DNA from: Halomarina rubra
GTDB lineage: Archaea > Halobacteriota > Halobacteria > Halobacteriales > Haloarculaceae
Length of the DNA stretch: 64,000 bases
Direction: 5' to 3'
NCBI RefSeq assembly: GCF_023699475.1
Contig: NZ_JALXFV010000001.1
Location: forward strand, 127,534 to 191,533
The position numbers and the translations under genes are program-made. The first letter of the stretch is position 1. Every line of letters begins with the position of its first letter. The notes beneath the pieces are model-generated. The model worked only from the letters and a program-made list of their open reading frames with translations, was not told the origin of the DNA and searched no databases. Below, one piece after another: positions 50,218 through 59,424 of the stretch.

Positions 50218-52500
50218 ATGGCTGTACTCTGGCTCGACGAAGTGGGGTCCGACGACCTCGCCGCCGTCGGTGGAAAGGGCGCGTCGCTCGGCGAGTTGAC
50301 GGGCGCGGGCCTCCCCGTCCCGCCCGGGTTCGTGGTGACGGCGGGCACGTATCGTACCTTCATCGAGGAGACCGGCATCGACGAGGAGCTGTTCGCAGCC
50401 GTCGACGTCGACTCCGACGACTCGAAGGCGCTGGCTGCGGCCTCGAAACGGGCCGAAGAACTCATCCTGGAGACCGACATCCCCGAGGAGATGCGCCAGG
50501 GCATCCTCGACGCCTACGACGAGATGGGCGACGGCGAGGCGTTCGTCGCGGTGCGTTCCTCGGCGACGGCGGAGGACCTTCCCGACGCGAGTTTCGCCGG
50601 CCAACAGGAGACCTTCCTCAACATCACCCGGAAGGACCTGGTCCAGCGCGTCAAGGAGTGCTGGGCGTCGCTGTTCACCCAGCGGGCTATCTACTACCGC
50701 GAGGAGCAGGGGTTCGACCACGACATCGTCGACATCGCCGTCGTCGTCCAGCAGATGGTCGACGCCGAGAAGTCCGGCGTGATGTTCACCTCCCACCCCT
50801 CGACCGGCGAACCCGAGATCATCATCGAGGCGGCGTGGGGTCTCGGCGAGGCCGTCGTCAGCGGTTCGGTCTCCCCCGACAACTACGTCGTCGACCGCGA
50901 GAGCGCGACCGTCGAGGAGGTCACCGTCGCGGACAAGAAGATGATGATGGAGAAGGACGCCGAGACGGGCGAGACCGTCGAACGCGCCGTCGCCGACGAC
51001 ATGCGCAACCAGCAGGTCCTCGACGACGCCGAGATTCGACGTCTCGTCGAACTCGGGCGCATGGTCGAGGACCACTACGGCGTCCCCCAGGACGTCGAGT
51101 GGGCTATCTTCGAGGGCGAGGTGTACATGCTCCAGTCCCGCCCCATCACGACCATCTCGGAGTCGAGCGCGGCCGCCGCCAGCGCCACCGACGGCAGCGG
51201 CGTGCAGGCGATGGACGAGGGCGACAACGAGGTCATCCTGAAGGGGCTCGGCGCGAGCCCCGGCGTCGCCAGCGGTCCCGTCCGCATCGTCGACAAACTC
51301 GACGAACTCGACAAGGTCGGCGAGGGAGACATCATCGTCACCGAGATGACGACTCCCGACATGGTGCCCGCGATGAAGCGCGCGGCGGGCATCATCACCG
51401 ACGAGGGAGGGATGACCTCCCACGCCGCCATCGTCTCGCGTGAGCTCGGCGTTCCGGCGGTCGTCGGCACGTCCAGCGCGACCCGCGAACTGGAGGACGG
51501 CCAGGTCATCACGCTCGACGGCGACAAGGGCACCATCCGCAGCGGGAAGGTCGCCTCGAAGGACGAGGAGAGCGACCCGCTCGACGACGTGCGCCCACAG
51601 AACCCCGTCAAGCCGATGACGGCGACGGAGGTGAAGGTGAACGTCTCCATCCCCGAAGCGGCCCACCGTGCGGCCGTGACGGGCGCGGACGGCGTCGGCC
51701 TGCTCCGCGTCGAGCACATGATCCTCTCGACGAACAAGACGCCCGAGCGCTACATCCGCGACCACGGCGCGGACGAGTACATCGAGGAGATCGTCGGCGG
51801 CATCCAGTCGGTCGCCGACGAGTTCTACCCGCGACCGGTCCGGGTCCGCACCCTCGACGCGCCGACCGACGAGTTCCGACAGTTGCAGGGCGGGGAGGAC
51901 GAACCCAAAGAGCACAACCCGATGCTCGGCTACCGGGGCATCCGGCGCTCGCTCGACACGCCCGACGTGTTCGCCCACGAGTTGGAGGCGTTCCGCCGCC
52001 TCTACGACATGGGCTACGACAACGTCGAGATCATGTTCCCGCTGGTCAACGACGCCGAGGACGTCATCCAGGCGCGGAACCTCATGCAGCAGGCCGGCAT
52101 CGACCCCGACAAGCGCTCGTGGGGCGTCATGATCGAGACGCCCGCCAGCGCGCTCTGTGTCGAGGAGATGGCGAAAGCCGGCATCGACTTCGCCTCGTTC
52201 GGGACGAACGACCTCACGCAGTACACGCTGGCCGTCGACCGGAACAACGGCAACGTCGCCGACCGGTTCGACGAACTCCACCCCGGCGTCCTCAAACTCA
52301 TCGGCGAGACCATCGAGACCTGTCGCGAACACGGCGTCAACACGAGCATCTGCGGGCAGGCCGGCTCGAAGCCCAAGATGATTCGCTACCTCGTCAACGC
52401 TGGCGTCTCCTCCATCTCGGCGAACATCGACGCGGTGCGCGACGTCCAACACGAGGTCAAGCGCGTCGAACAGCAGCTCCTGTTGGACTCGGTGCGGTAA
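50218..52500 (+). CDS. ppsA: Phosphoenolpyruvate synthase
   Basis: This 760-residue enzyme converts pyruvate, ATP and water to PEP, AMP and phosphate for gluconeogenesis. An N-terminal nucleotide-binding domain (about 1-330) includes VRSSATAEDLPDASFAGQQE. A phosphohistidine domain follows with catalytic His402 in GGMTSHAAIVSRELG. The C-terminal PEP-binding barrel has Cys712 in TSICGQAGS. The length is that of a regular PpsA. A TATA-like box is visible upstream. Confidence 0.96.
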   Translation: MAVLWLDEVGSDDLAAVGGKGASLGELTGAGLPVPPGFVVTAGTYRTFIEETGIDEELFAAVDVDSDDSKALAAASKRAEELILETDIPEEMRQGILDAYDEMGDGEAFVAVRSSATAEDLPDASFAGQQETFLNITRKDLVQRVKECWASLFTQRAIYYREEQGFDHDIVDIAVVVQQMVDAEKSGVMFTSHPSTGEPEIIIEAAWGLGEAVVSGSVSPDNYVVDRESATVEEVTVADKKMMMEKDAETGETVERAVADDMRNQQVLDDAEIRRLVELGRMVEDHYGVPQDVEWAIFEGEVYMLQSRPITTISESSAAAASATDGSGVQAMDEGDNEVILKGLGASPGVASGPVRIVDKLDELDKVGEGDIIVTEMTTPDMVPAMKRAAGIITDEGGMTSHAAIVSRELGVPAVVGTSSATRELEDGQVITLDGDKGTIRSGKVASKDEESDPLDDVRPQNPVKPMTATEVKVNVSIPEAAHRAAVTGADGVGLLRVEHMILSTNKTPERYIRDHGADEYIEEIVGGIQSVADEFYPRPVRVRTLDAPTDEFRQLQGGEDEPKEHNPMLGYRGIRRSLDTPDVFAHELEAFRRLYDMGYDNVEIMFPLVNDAEDVIQARNLMQQAGIDPDKRSWGVMIETPASALCVEEMAKAGIDFASFGTNDLTQYTLAVDRNNGNVADRFDELHPGVLKLIGETIETCREHGVNTSICGQAGSKPKMIRYLVNAGVSSISANIDAVRDVQHEVKRVEQQLLLDSVR

Positions 52501-52611
52501 CCGGGGTCCGACGCGGCGGCCCCGGTTCCCGGGGACTGCCACCCACTCATCTACTTTCTGGCCGGTCGCGAACCCCACGTGCTTTTTCCCGTCGCCGACG
52601 GACGAGGGCGT

Positions 52612-53514
52612 ATGTCCACCCGACAGCTTCGACGCGCCCTCCCCGTCGTGGCGATGGCGCTGCTGCTCGTCACGGCCGGCTGTTCGCTCCCCGGTGGTGG
52701 CGACGGCACGCCGACGGCCGGGTCGCCCGAGCCGACGACCGGGACGACGACGCCGAGCGCGACCCCGACGACGAACGGGACGCCGGGCGACGTCTCGATA
52801 GCGGGCGTCGAGGACGGCCGGGTCGTCGACGCGAGCGCGCTCGCCGCGGCCCACGAGGAGGCGCTGGCCGCCGACAGCATGGAGACGCGACTCGTCCAGG
52901 ACGCGAGCATCATCGTCCCGACGGGGCCGAACTCCTCGCAGGTGGCGAACGCGACCATCGTCCAGCAGGTCGTCGCCGAGGCCGGCGGGCAGCCGTACCG
53001 CTACCGCCTCGAACAGCGAGGTATCGGCTTCACCGCGCAGGTCTGGGGCAACGACTCCGTCGAGGTGACGCTGCCGAGTCAGGCCGGCGAGACCCAGCCA
53101 CCGCGCGTCGGCGAGCCACAGGACCGCTCGCTCATCACCTCGACGAACGCCATCGGGACCTACCTCGACCGCGGGAACTACACCGTGACCGGGACGACCA
53201 CCGAGGGCAACCGGACGCTCGTCACGCTCGAAGCCGACGAGTTGACCGTCGAGAACGACACCGACCTGTTCGTCCGCGGAGCGAGCGACTTCGAGAACTA
53301 CCGTTCGACGGTCGTCGTGAGCGAGGACGGCGTCGTTCGGTCGCTGGAGATCACCGCGGAGTACACGCTGCGCGGCGAGCGCCGGGACCTCTCGATCACC
53401 TACGAGGTCCTCCGACAGGGCAACGTGAGCTTCGAACAGCCGGAGTGGGCCCGAACGGCGCTCGCGTCGACGACGGCGACCGAGGAGCCCGTCGGGACGG
53501 CCACACCCGCCTGA
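52612..53514 (+). CDS. Haloarchaeal lipoprotein (DUF7537-like), copy 2
   Basis: This 300-residue secreted protein starts [19 protein letters not shown] with lipobox VTAGC (Cys24). A long Thr/Pro/Gly linker follows to about residue 60. The mature domain is beta-rich with many NxT/NxS sequons and a C-terminal Thr/Ala-rich tail. It is a paralogue of the protein at 12553-13404, sharing order and composition rather than close identity. Its ligand is unknown. Confidence 0.78.
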   Translation: MSTRQLRRALPVVAMALLLVTAGCSLPGGGDGTPTAGSPEPTTGTTTPSATPTTNGTPGDVSIAGVEDGRVVDASALAAAHEEALAADSMETRLVQDASIIVPTGPNSSQVANATIVQQVVAEAGGQPYRYRLEQRGIGFTAQVWGNDSVEVTLPSQAGETQPPRVGEPQDRSLITSTNAIGTYLDRGNYTVTGTTTEGNRTLVTLEADELTVENDTDLFVRGASDFENYRSTVVVSEDGVVRSLEITAEYTLRGERRDLSITYEVLRQGNVSFEQPEWARTALASTTATEEPVGTATPA

Positions 53515-53563
53515 CGGTCCGACAACGCAACCGATAAACGCGCGAACCCGGTATCGAGGGGTA

Positions 53564-54625
53564 ATGCAGCGGCCGGAACCGCAGGAGTTCGCACGGGTGC
53601 TGTCGTCGATGTGCACCGAACCGCACCCAGCGGCCCGTGCGGCGGCCGAACGCTACCTCGCGACCAACCCCGGCGACCCGGGCACCTACGGGGCGGTCGC
53701 CGACCTCGAACGGGAGGCCGTCGAGATGCTCGGCGCGGTCACCCGCCTCGACGACCCGACGGGCTACGTCACCTCCGGGGGGACCGAGGCCAACATCCAG
53801 GCGATTCGCATCGCCCGCAACCGAAAGCGCGACGTCGTCGACCGGCCGAACGTCGTCGTCCCCGACCACGCCCACTTCTCGTTCACGAAGGCCGCCGACC
53901 TGCTGAGCGTCGACATCCGCCGTGCACCGCTCGACGAGGACTACCGTGCGGACCCCGAGGCGATGACCGCACTCGTCGACGGGGACACCGTCGGCGTCGT
54001 CGCCGTCGCCGGGTCGACGGAGTACGGTCGGGTCGACCCGGTTCCGGCCCTCGCCGACCTCGCACACGACAGCGACGCCCTCCTCCACGTCGACGCGGCC
54101 TGGGGCGGGTTCGCCCTGCCGTTCACCGACCACGCGTGGGACTTCGCCGACGCGCCCGTCGACACCATGACCATCGACCCGCACAAACTCGGGCAGGCGG
54201 CGGTGCCCGCCGGCGGGTTGCTCGCGCGCGCCCCGGCGCTGTTCGACACGCTCGCCGTCGACACGCCGTACCTCGAATCGACCTCGCAGGTGACGCTGAC
54301 GGGGACGCGCTCGGGAGCGGGCGTCGCCAGCGCCGTCGCCGCGATGGAGGCGCTGTGGCCCGACGGCTACCGCGCGGAGTACGAACGCGCCCAGGACCTC
54401 GCCGAGTGGTTCGCCGACGAACTCCGCGACCGTGGCTACGACGTTGTCGACCCGACGCTCCCGCTGGTCGCGGTGGACGTCCCCACCGACACCGTCGAGG
54501 CGCTGCGGGAGGCGGGGTGGCGACTGTCGAAGACCGGCGCGGGCGAGGCGCGCGTCGTCGTCATGCCCCACGTCACCCGCGGGATGCTGCGGGCGGTGCT
54601 GGCCGACCTCGACCGACTGGGGTAA
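53564..54625 (+). CDS. mfnA: L-aspartate/L-tyrosine decarboxylase MfnA
   Basis: This 353-residue PLP enzyme is a fold-type I decarboxylase. PLP Lys208 is in [30 protein letters not shown] near residue 64, [13 protein letters not shown] near 102 and VDAAWGGF near 176 are conserved. In haloarchaea without methanofuran it most likely makes beta-alanine from aspartate, feeding the CoA genes at 23325-24977; in methanogens it makes tyramine. A GTAGCCC/GGGCTAC inverted repeat follows its stop. Confidence 0.92.
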   Translation: MQRPEPQEFARVLSSMCTEPHPAARAAAERYLATNPGDPGTYGAVADLEREAVEMLGAVTRLDDPTGYVTSGGTEANIQAIRIARNRKRDVVDRPNVVVPDHAHFSFTKAADLLSVDIRRAPLDEDYRADPEAMTALVDGDTVGVVAVAGSTEYGRVDPVPALADLAHDSDALLHVDAAWGGFALPFTDHAWDFADAPVDTMTIDPHKLGQAAVPAGGLLARAPALFDTLAVDTPYLESTSQVTLTGTRSGAGVASAVAAMEALWPDGYRAEYERAQDLAEWFADELRDRGYDVVDPTLPLVAVDVPTDTVEALREAGWRLSKTGAGEARVVVMPHVTRGMLRAVLADLDRLG

Positions 54626-54630
54626 CACAC

Positions 54631-54657
54631 GTAGCCCTCCGTGGGGGCGGGGGCTAC
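54631..54657. terminator. Inverted repeat after mfnA
   Basis: GTAGCCC (54631-54637) and GGGCTAC (54651-54657) form a perfect 7-bp stem, followed by GACTGTTT. It is a possible 3' end for mfnA, although archaeal termination usually depends on T runs rather than stems. Confidence 0.4.
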
Positions 54658-54712
54658 GACTGTTTCACGCAAGGCTTACACACGAACGCCCGAAGCCAGA
54701 AACGTGAACCTC

Positions 54713-55276
54713 ATGGCCCTCGCCGCGGTGTTCCAGGCGCTGCAGAGCGGCGTGCTCGAAGCGCTCCGACTCGCCGTCGAGACGGCGACCGGTCCGGCGG
54801 GGCTGCTCGTCATCGCGGTCTACTCGTTCCTCATCGCGATCGTGTTGCCGCTTCCGAGCGAAGTGGTGCTGGCGGCCCCGCTCAACCTCGGTCTCGGCGA
54901 GTGGGGGACCTACGCCGTCATCATGCTCGTCAGCGGTCTGGGGAAGGCCGCCGGCAGCGTCGTCGCGCTCAGAATCGGTAACGAAGCCAAGGAGTACGGG
55001 CCGCTGATTCGGGCGCTGAAGCGCTCGCGGTTCGACATCATCTCGTGGTCGGAGAAGCGGACCGTCGAAATCGCGCGCAAGTGGGGGTACGTCGGACTGG
55101 CGGTGGCGCTGTCGATACCGTTCTTCCCCGACACGCTCTCCATCTACGCGTTCACCGTCCTCGAGGAGGACTACGTGAAGTTCTCCATCGCGACGTTCGT
55201 CGGGTCGGTCGGTCGCCTGGTCGTCTGGCTGGCCGGCGCGCACGCTATCGCGGCGGGGCTGACGATTCTGGGCTGA
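54713..55276 (+). CDS. VTT/YqaA-like membrane protein
   Basis: This 187-residue membrane protein of the DedA/VTT-related YqaA group has about four helices. VLPLPSEVVLAAPLNLG in the first half carries the Pro/Glu loop typical of VTT proteins. GLGKAAGSVVALRIGNEAKEYG follows. A second half has SIPFFPDTLSIYAFTVL. VTT proteins include lipid scramblases in eukaryotes, but no function is known here. ATG 54713 is used; GTG 54704 is possible. It has a GC-rich 3' end. Confidence 0.82.
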   Translation: MALAAVFQALQSGVLEALRLAVETATGPAGLLVIAVYSFLIAIVLPLPSEVVLAAPLNLGLGEWGTYAVIMLVSGLGKAAGSVVALRIGNEAKEYGPLIRALKRSRFDIISWSEKRTVEIARKWGYVGLAVALSIPFFPDTLSIYAFTVLEEDYVKFSIATFVGSVGRLVVWLAGAHAIAAGLTILG

Positions 55277-55339
55277 GTCGGAGTCGGTCGGCGGTCGGAC
55301 GGTCGCTCTCCTTATCGTTTCAGGTGGTTTAGACGAACT

Positions 55340-56017
55340 ATGGCCGTTCGACGTCTCACTGGGCAGACCGTACTGGGTGGTGCAATCGTCCTCCTCGGAC
55401 TCCTCCTGCTCGTGAACACGACGGGCGTGGCCGACACCAGCGCCCTGCTGGTGTACGTCCCCTCGCTGTTCGTCCTCGTCGGCGTCTACGCGCTGGTTCG
55501 CAGTCGGTTCCACAACCTGTTCGGACCGGTGCTCGTCGTCGTGGTTGCGGGGGCGGCGCAGGTCGTCGCGCTCGGGTGGGTCGCAGCCGACGACCTCGTC
55601 GCGCTCTGGCCGCTGTTGGTGGTGCTGTTCGGCGTCTCGGTCCTCGCCGGGCGGATGCGGGCACGGGCGACCGCGAGTGACGACGCGTACGTCGACGCCT
55701 TCGCGCTGTTCGGCGGTGTCGACCGGCGGGCGACCGGCGACACGTTCACCGGCGCGACGCTCACGGCGGTGTTCGGCGGGACGGAACTCGACCTCCGCGA
55801 CGTGAGGCTCGCCGAGCGCCCCGCTCGCGTCTCAGCGACGGCGCTGTTCGGCGGAGCCGAGGTCGTCGTCCCCCGTGACTGGCGCGTCGAGGTGGACGTG
55901 GTGCCACTCTTCGGCGTGGCGGAGGACGAGCGTCCGCGCCGGGCCGACGAACACGAGACGGTGGACCTCGTCCTCACCGGGTTCACGGCGTTCGGTGGCG
56001 TCAGCGTCAGCGATTGA
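55340..56017 (+). CDS. LiaF-like membrane protein (cell-envelope response family)
   Basis: This 225-residue protein has about four hydrophobic helices in the first 105 residues. The soluble C-terminal half has repeated FxGG-type units: AFALFGGVDRR, LTAVFGGTELDL, TALFGGAEVVV, VVPLFGVAEDE, TGFTAFGGVSV. This is the C-terminal domain of LiaF/VraT proteins, which in bacteria sense envelope stress; here no LiaRS genes lie nearby. ATG 55340 is used. Confidence 0.85.
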   Translation: MAVRRLTGQTVLGGAIVLLGLLLLVNTTGVADTSALLVYVPSLFVLVGVYALVRSRFHNLFGPVLVVVVAGAAQVVALGWVAADDLVALWPLLVVLFGVSVLAGRMRARATASDDAYVDAFALFGGVDRRATGDTFTGATLTAVFGGTELDLRDVRLAERPARVSATALFGGAEVVVPRDWRVEVDVVPLFGVAEDERPRRADEHETVDLVLTGFTAFGGVSVSD

Positions 56018-56254
56018 CTTTTGTAGCTCGGTCGTCGACGAACTGCCATGCTCGCAGCACGGCTCTCGCGGACTCTTTCGATGCGGATGGAGCCGTCGCT
56101 GCGGCGGTGAATCGTCACCCCGGACCCTCATACGGTCGTTCGGTGACGTGAACCCGTCGCGCCGTTCTCGCACCGACAGCGACCCGCTTCGACCGCCGCG
56201 TCGACGCGACCCACCACACCACCGATGGACACACCACACCAACCACCGAAATCG

Positions 56255-56271
56255 GCGGGCTTTAGGCCCGC
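56255..56271. promoter_or_regulatory. GC palindrome enclosing the TATA-like box of metG
   Basis: GCGGGC-TTTAG-GCCCGC is a perfect 6-bp inverted repeat. Its loop TTTAG lies 25-29 nt before ATG 56290, where the TATA box is expected. The 272-nt interval upstream (56018-56289) otherwise shows CCACACC-rich sequence and no gene. Confidence 0.5.
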
Positions 56272-56289
56272 GCACGAGGCATCGCACGT

Positions 56290-58374
56290 ATGAGCCACGA
56301 GGAGTTCCCGACCGAGGAGACGGCCGTCGTCACCTGCGGCCTGCCGTACGCGAACGGCGACCTACACATCGGCCACCTCCGCGGCAACGTCGGCGCGGAC
56401 ATCTACGCCCGCGCGCTTCGCCGTCTCGGCCAGCAGACCGCCTACGTCTGCGGGTCGGACATGCACGGCACACCCATCGCGGTCAACGCCGAACAGGAGG
56501 GCGTCGACCCCGAGGAGTTCGCGCTGCGCTACCACGACCAGTACGAGGAGACGTTCGCGGGGTTCAACGTCGACTTCCAGAACTACGGCCACACACGCGA
56601 ACCGTCGAACGTCGAGTTGACCCAGGAGATCGTCGCCACGCTCGACGAACGGGGCTACGTCTACGAGAAGGAGATCCTCGTCGCCTGGGACCCCATCGAG
56701 GACCAGCCACTCCCCGACCGCTACGTCGAGGGCACCTGTCCGTACTGCGGCGAGAAGGCCCGCGGCGACGAGTGCGACGAGGGCTGTGGGCGGCACCTCG
56801 AACCCGGCGAGGTCGAGGACCCGGTCTCGACGGTGACCGGTAACCCCGCGGAGTACCGCGAACGGCCCCACAAGTTCTTCGAACTGTCGGCGTTCCAGGA
56901 GTATCTCCAGGGGTTCATCGACCGCCTCGAAGGGACGTCGAACGCCCGCAACCAGCCCCGCGAGTGGATAGAGGGCGAGCTACAAGACTGGTGTATCACC
57001 CGCGACCTGGACTGGGGCATCGACTACCCGGACGAGGAGACGGACCTCGTACTGTACGTCTGGGTCGACGCGCCCATCGAGTACATCGCGGCGACGAAGG
57101 ACTACTCCGCACGCGTCGGCAGCGACACGTACGACTGGGAGACGGTCTGGAAGGAGTCGGGCGAGATTGTCCACGTCATCGGCCCGGACATCATCCAGCA
57201 CCACACCGTGTTCTGGCCGGCGATGCTCCACGGCGTCGACTACAACGAACCGCGTGCCGTCATGGCGAGCGGGTTCGTCACGCTCGCGGGCGACGGCTTT
57301 TCGACCTCGCGAAATCGTGCGGTGTGGGCGCGCGAGTACCTCGACGAGGGGTTCGACCCCGACGCGCTGCGGTACTACCTCGCCACCCAGAGCGGGTTCC
57401 AGCAGGACCTCGACTTCTCCTGGGAGCGGTTCCAGGAGAAGGTGAACTCGGACCTCGTCGGGACGGTCGGCAACTTCGTCTACCGGTCGCTGCTGTTCGC
57501 CCAGCGCAACTACGAGGGCACCCCGGATGCGGTCGTGAGCGACGACGTGCGCCACCGCATCGAGTCGGCCATCGACGACTTCGCGGAGGGCGTCAACGAC
57601 TACTCCGTCCGCAAGGTCGGCAACGCGGTCACCGACCTCGCGCGGTTCGGCAACGAGTACATCCAGCGCAACGAGCCCTGGAAGCTCACCGACGAGGACC
57701 CCGAGCAGGCCGCCCAGGTCATCCGGGACTGCGTGCAGCTCGTGAAGGCCATCGCCGTGTTGTTCCAACCGGTCGCTCCCGGCGCGGCCGACCGAATCTG
57801 GGCGCAGTTGAACGAGGACGGTGTCGTCGCCGACGCGACGTTCGAGGACGCGCTGGCCGCGCCGCCGGCGACGTTCGACGCCCCGACGGAGCTGTTCGAG
57901 AAGATAGAGGACGAGCGCGTCGAGGAGCTCAACGAGAAGCTCGCCGAACGCACCGAGTCGCCCGACGACGAGGTCGAAGGCCGCGACGAGACCGACGACA
58001 CCGCCAACGCGGACGAGACGGTCGACGTCCACGCCGACGTCGAGGCGCTCGCCGACGAACGCATCGGCTTCGACGACTTCCAGGCGCTCGACCTGCGCGT
58101 CGGCGAGATTCGCTCTGCCGAACCCATCGAGGGGGCGGACAAGCTGTTGAAACTGGAGGTGGACATCGGCGTCGAGACCCGGCAGGTCGTCGCCGGCCTC
58201 CGGCAGTTGCACGACGCCGAGACGCTCCCGGGGACGCGCGTCGTCCTCGTCGCGAACATGGAGAAGGCCGAACTGTTCGGCACCGAGTCGAACGGGATGG
58301 TGCTCGCCGCCGGCGAGGAGGCCGACCTGCTGACGACCCACGGCGACGCGCCGCTGGGGACGAAGGTCAGGTAA
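56290..58374 (+). CDS. metG: Methionine--tRNA ligase
   Basis: This 694-residue class I synthetase has HIGH (residues 26-29) in ANGDLHIGHLRGN. A zinc knuckle has CPYCGEKARGDECDEGCGR near 155. The KMSKS region reads GFSTS at 336-340, lacking both lysines of the classic motif. The anticodon helical domain follows, and the C-terminal EMAPII/Trbp-like tRNA-binding domain occupies about 595-694 with LDLRVGEIRSAEPIEGADKL. The linker is acidic. Confidence 0.95.
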   Translation: MSHEEFPTEETAVVTCGLPYANGDLHIGHLRGNVGADIYARALRRLGQQTAYVCGSDMHGTPIAVNAEQEGVDPEEFALRYHDQYEETFAGFNVDFQNYGHTREPSNVELTQEIVATLDERGYVYEKEILVAWDPIEDQPLPDRYVEGTCPYCGEKARGDECDEGCGRHLEPGEVEDPVSTVTGNPAEYRERPHKFFELSAFQEYLQGFIDRLEGTSNARNQPREWIEGELQDWCITRDLDWGIDYPDEETDLVLYVWVDAPIEYIAATKDYSARVGSDTYDWETVWKESGEIVHVIGPDIIQHHTVFWPAMLHGVDYNEPRAVMASGFVTLAGDGFSTSRNRAVWAREYLDEGFDPDALRYYLATQSGFQQDLDFSWERFQEKVNSDLVGTVGNFVYRSLLFAQRNYEGTPDAVVSDDVRHRIESAIDDFAEGVNDYSVRKVGNAVTDLARFGNEYIQRNEPWKLTDEDPEQAAQVIRDCVQLVKAIAVLFQPVAPGAADRIWAQLNEDGVVADATFEDALAAPPATFDAPTELFEKIEDERVEELNEKLAERTESPDDEVEGRDETDDTANADETVDVHADVEALADERIGFDDFQALDLRVGEIRSAEPIEGADKLLKLEVDIGVETRQVVAGLRQLHDAETLPGTRVVLVANMEKAELFGTESNGMVLAAGEEADLLTTHGDAPLGTKVR

Positions 58375-58480
58375 CCGCGACGGACAACCGAGCCTCTTCC
58401 CGCACACCGTTCGCCACGCTCACCTCGCTCGCACGTCGCCGGTCGGACAGCTTTTTCGCCTGGGAGTCGTAGAGTCGGGT

Positions 58481-58702
58481 ATGAGCGACGACGACTGGCG
58501 GTTCAGCACCGACGAGGTGGGCGACACCGCGTCGGCCGACGACACCGCCGCCACGGACGACCGCCCCGGCGAGGGCGTCCTCGGCCGCACCGACGGCGCG
58601 TTCGACGACCCCGAACCGCAGTCCATCGCCGCCGAGAACGTCTTCTTCGTCCTGCTCGGCGCGGCGACGATGGTCGGAATCATCGCGCTGCTGGTGGTCT
58701 GA
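58481..58702 (+). CDS. Small tail-anchored membrane protein (DUF7312-like)
   Basis: This 73-residue protein has an acidic disordered N-terminus and one C-terminal hydrophobic helix (NVFFVLLGAATMVGIIALLVV; the last 21 residues). It lies between metG and nfeD, 43 nt before nfeD. The pattern is conserved in haloarchaea, with no known function. It may accompany the NfeD/SPFH pair at the membrane, which is only positional inference. Confidence 0.7.
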   Translation: MSDDDWRFSTDEVGDTASADDTAATDDRPGEGVLGRTDGAFDDPEPQSIAAENVFFVLLGAATMVGIIALLVV

Positions 58703-58745
58703 GGTCAGGGGAAGCGTTAATCAGCGCCCGTTCGTATCTCGTAGC

Positions 58746-59342
58746 ATGGTCGCCCTCCAACTCGGCGATATCCTCAACCTCTCGCTCCCGGTGTTGCTGT
58801 TGCTGGCGGGTACCGGCCTCATCGTCGCCGAGGCGGCGATTCCCGGCGCACACTTCGTCGTCCTCGGCATCGCGTTGCTCCTCGCGGGGCTCGTCGGCCT
58901 CGTCGTCGGCACGACGGCCCTCGGTCTGCTGGCGATGACGCTGACGCTCCTCGTCGCGGGCGCGGCGACGTTCTTCGCGTTCCGGGAGTTCGACGTGTAC
59001 GGGGGCGGCGGAGCCGGTCGGACTCGCGACTCGGACTCGCTGAAGGGGACGACCGGTCGGGTGACCGAGCGCGTCACGACGGCCGACGGCGAGGTGAAAC
59101 TCGACTCGGGCGGGTTCAACCCGTACTACCGCGCTCGGGCGATGGACGCCGACATCCCGGTCGGGACGGAGGTGATGGTCGTCGACCCCGGCGGGGGGAA
59201 CGTCATCACCGTCGAACCGGTCGACGCCATCGAGGACTCCATCGACCGCGAACTGCGTCGTGACCGCGAGCAGAAGACGAACGGTGGGGACGGTTCGGCG
59301 TCCGGTCGGCGCGACGAGGACCGCGAGAGCGAGACCGCCTGA
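58746..59342 (+). CDS. nfeD: NfeD family membrane protein
   Basis: This 198-residue protein has about three to four hydrophobic helices (residues 11-76), then a soluble OB-fold-like domain near 95-160 (LKGTTGRVTERVTTADGEV), and a charged tail. NfeD proteins partner with SPFH proteins in bacteria and archaea; the SPFH gene follows 82 nt later. The short form without a protease domain is present. The pair may organise membrane microdomains. Confidence 0.88.
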   Translation: MVALQLGDILNLSLPVLLLLAGTGLIVAEAAIPGAHFVVLGIALLLAGLVGLVVGTTALGLLAMTLTLLVAGAATFFAFREFDVYGGGGAGRTRDSDSLKGTTGRVTERVTTADGEVKLDSGGFNPYYRARAMDADIPVGTEVMVVDPGGGNVITVEPVDAIEDSIDRELRRDREQKTNGGDGSASGRRDEDRESETA

Positions 59343-59424
59343 GCGGGGTCGTCGAGGGCGCTTCTGACACCGTCGAGACCTGACAGTGCGAACGTTTTTG
59401 GTAGCGCTCACCAAAGCTCCGGAC

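Noticed and set aside
56049-56111. A 20-codon open frame starting MLAARLSRTL
   Set aside because: Too short, without promoter spacing or a recognisable motif; CDS call not supportable.
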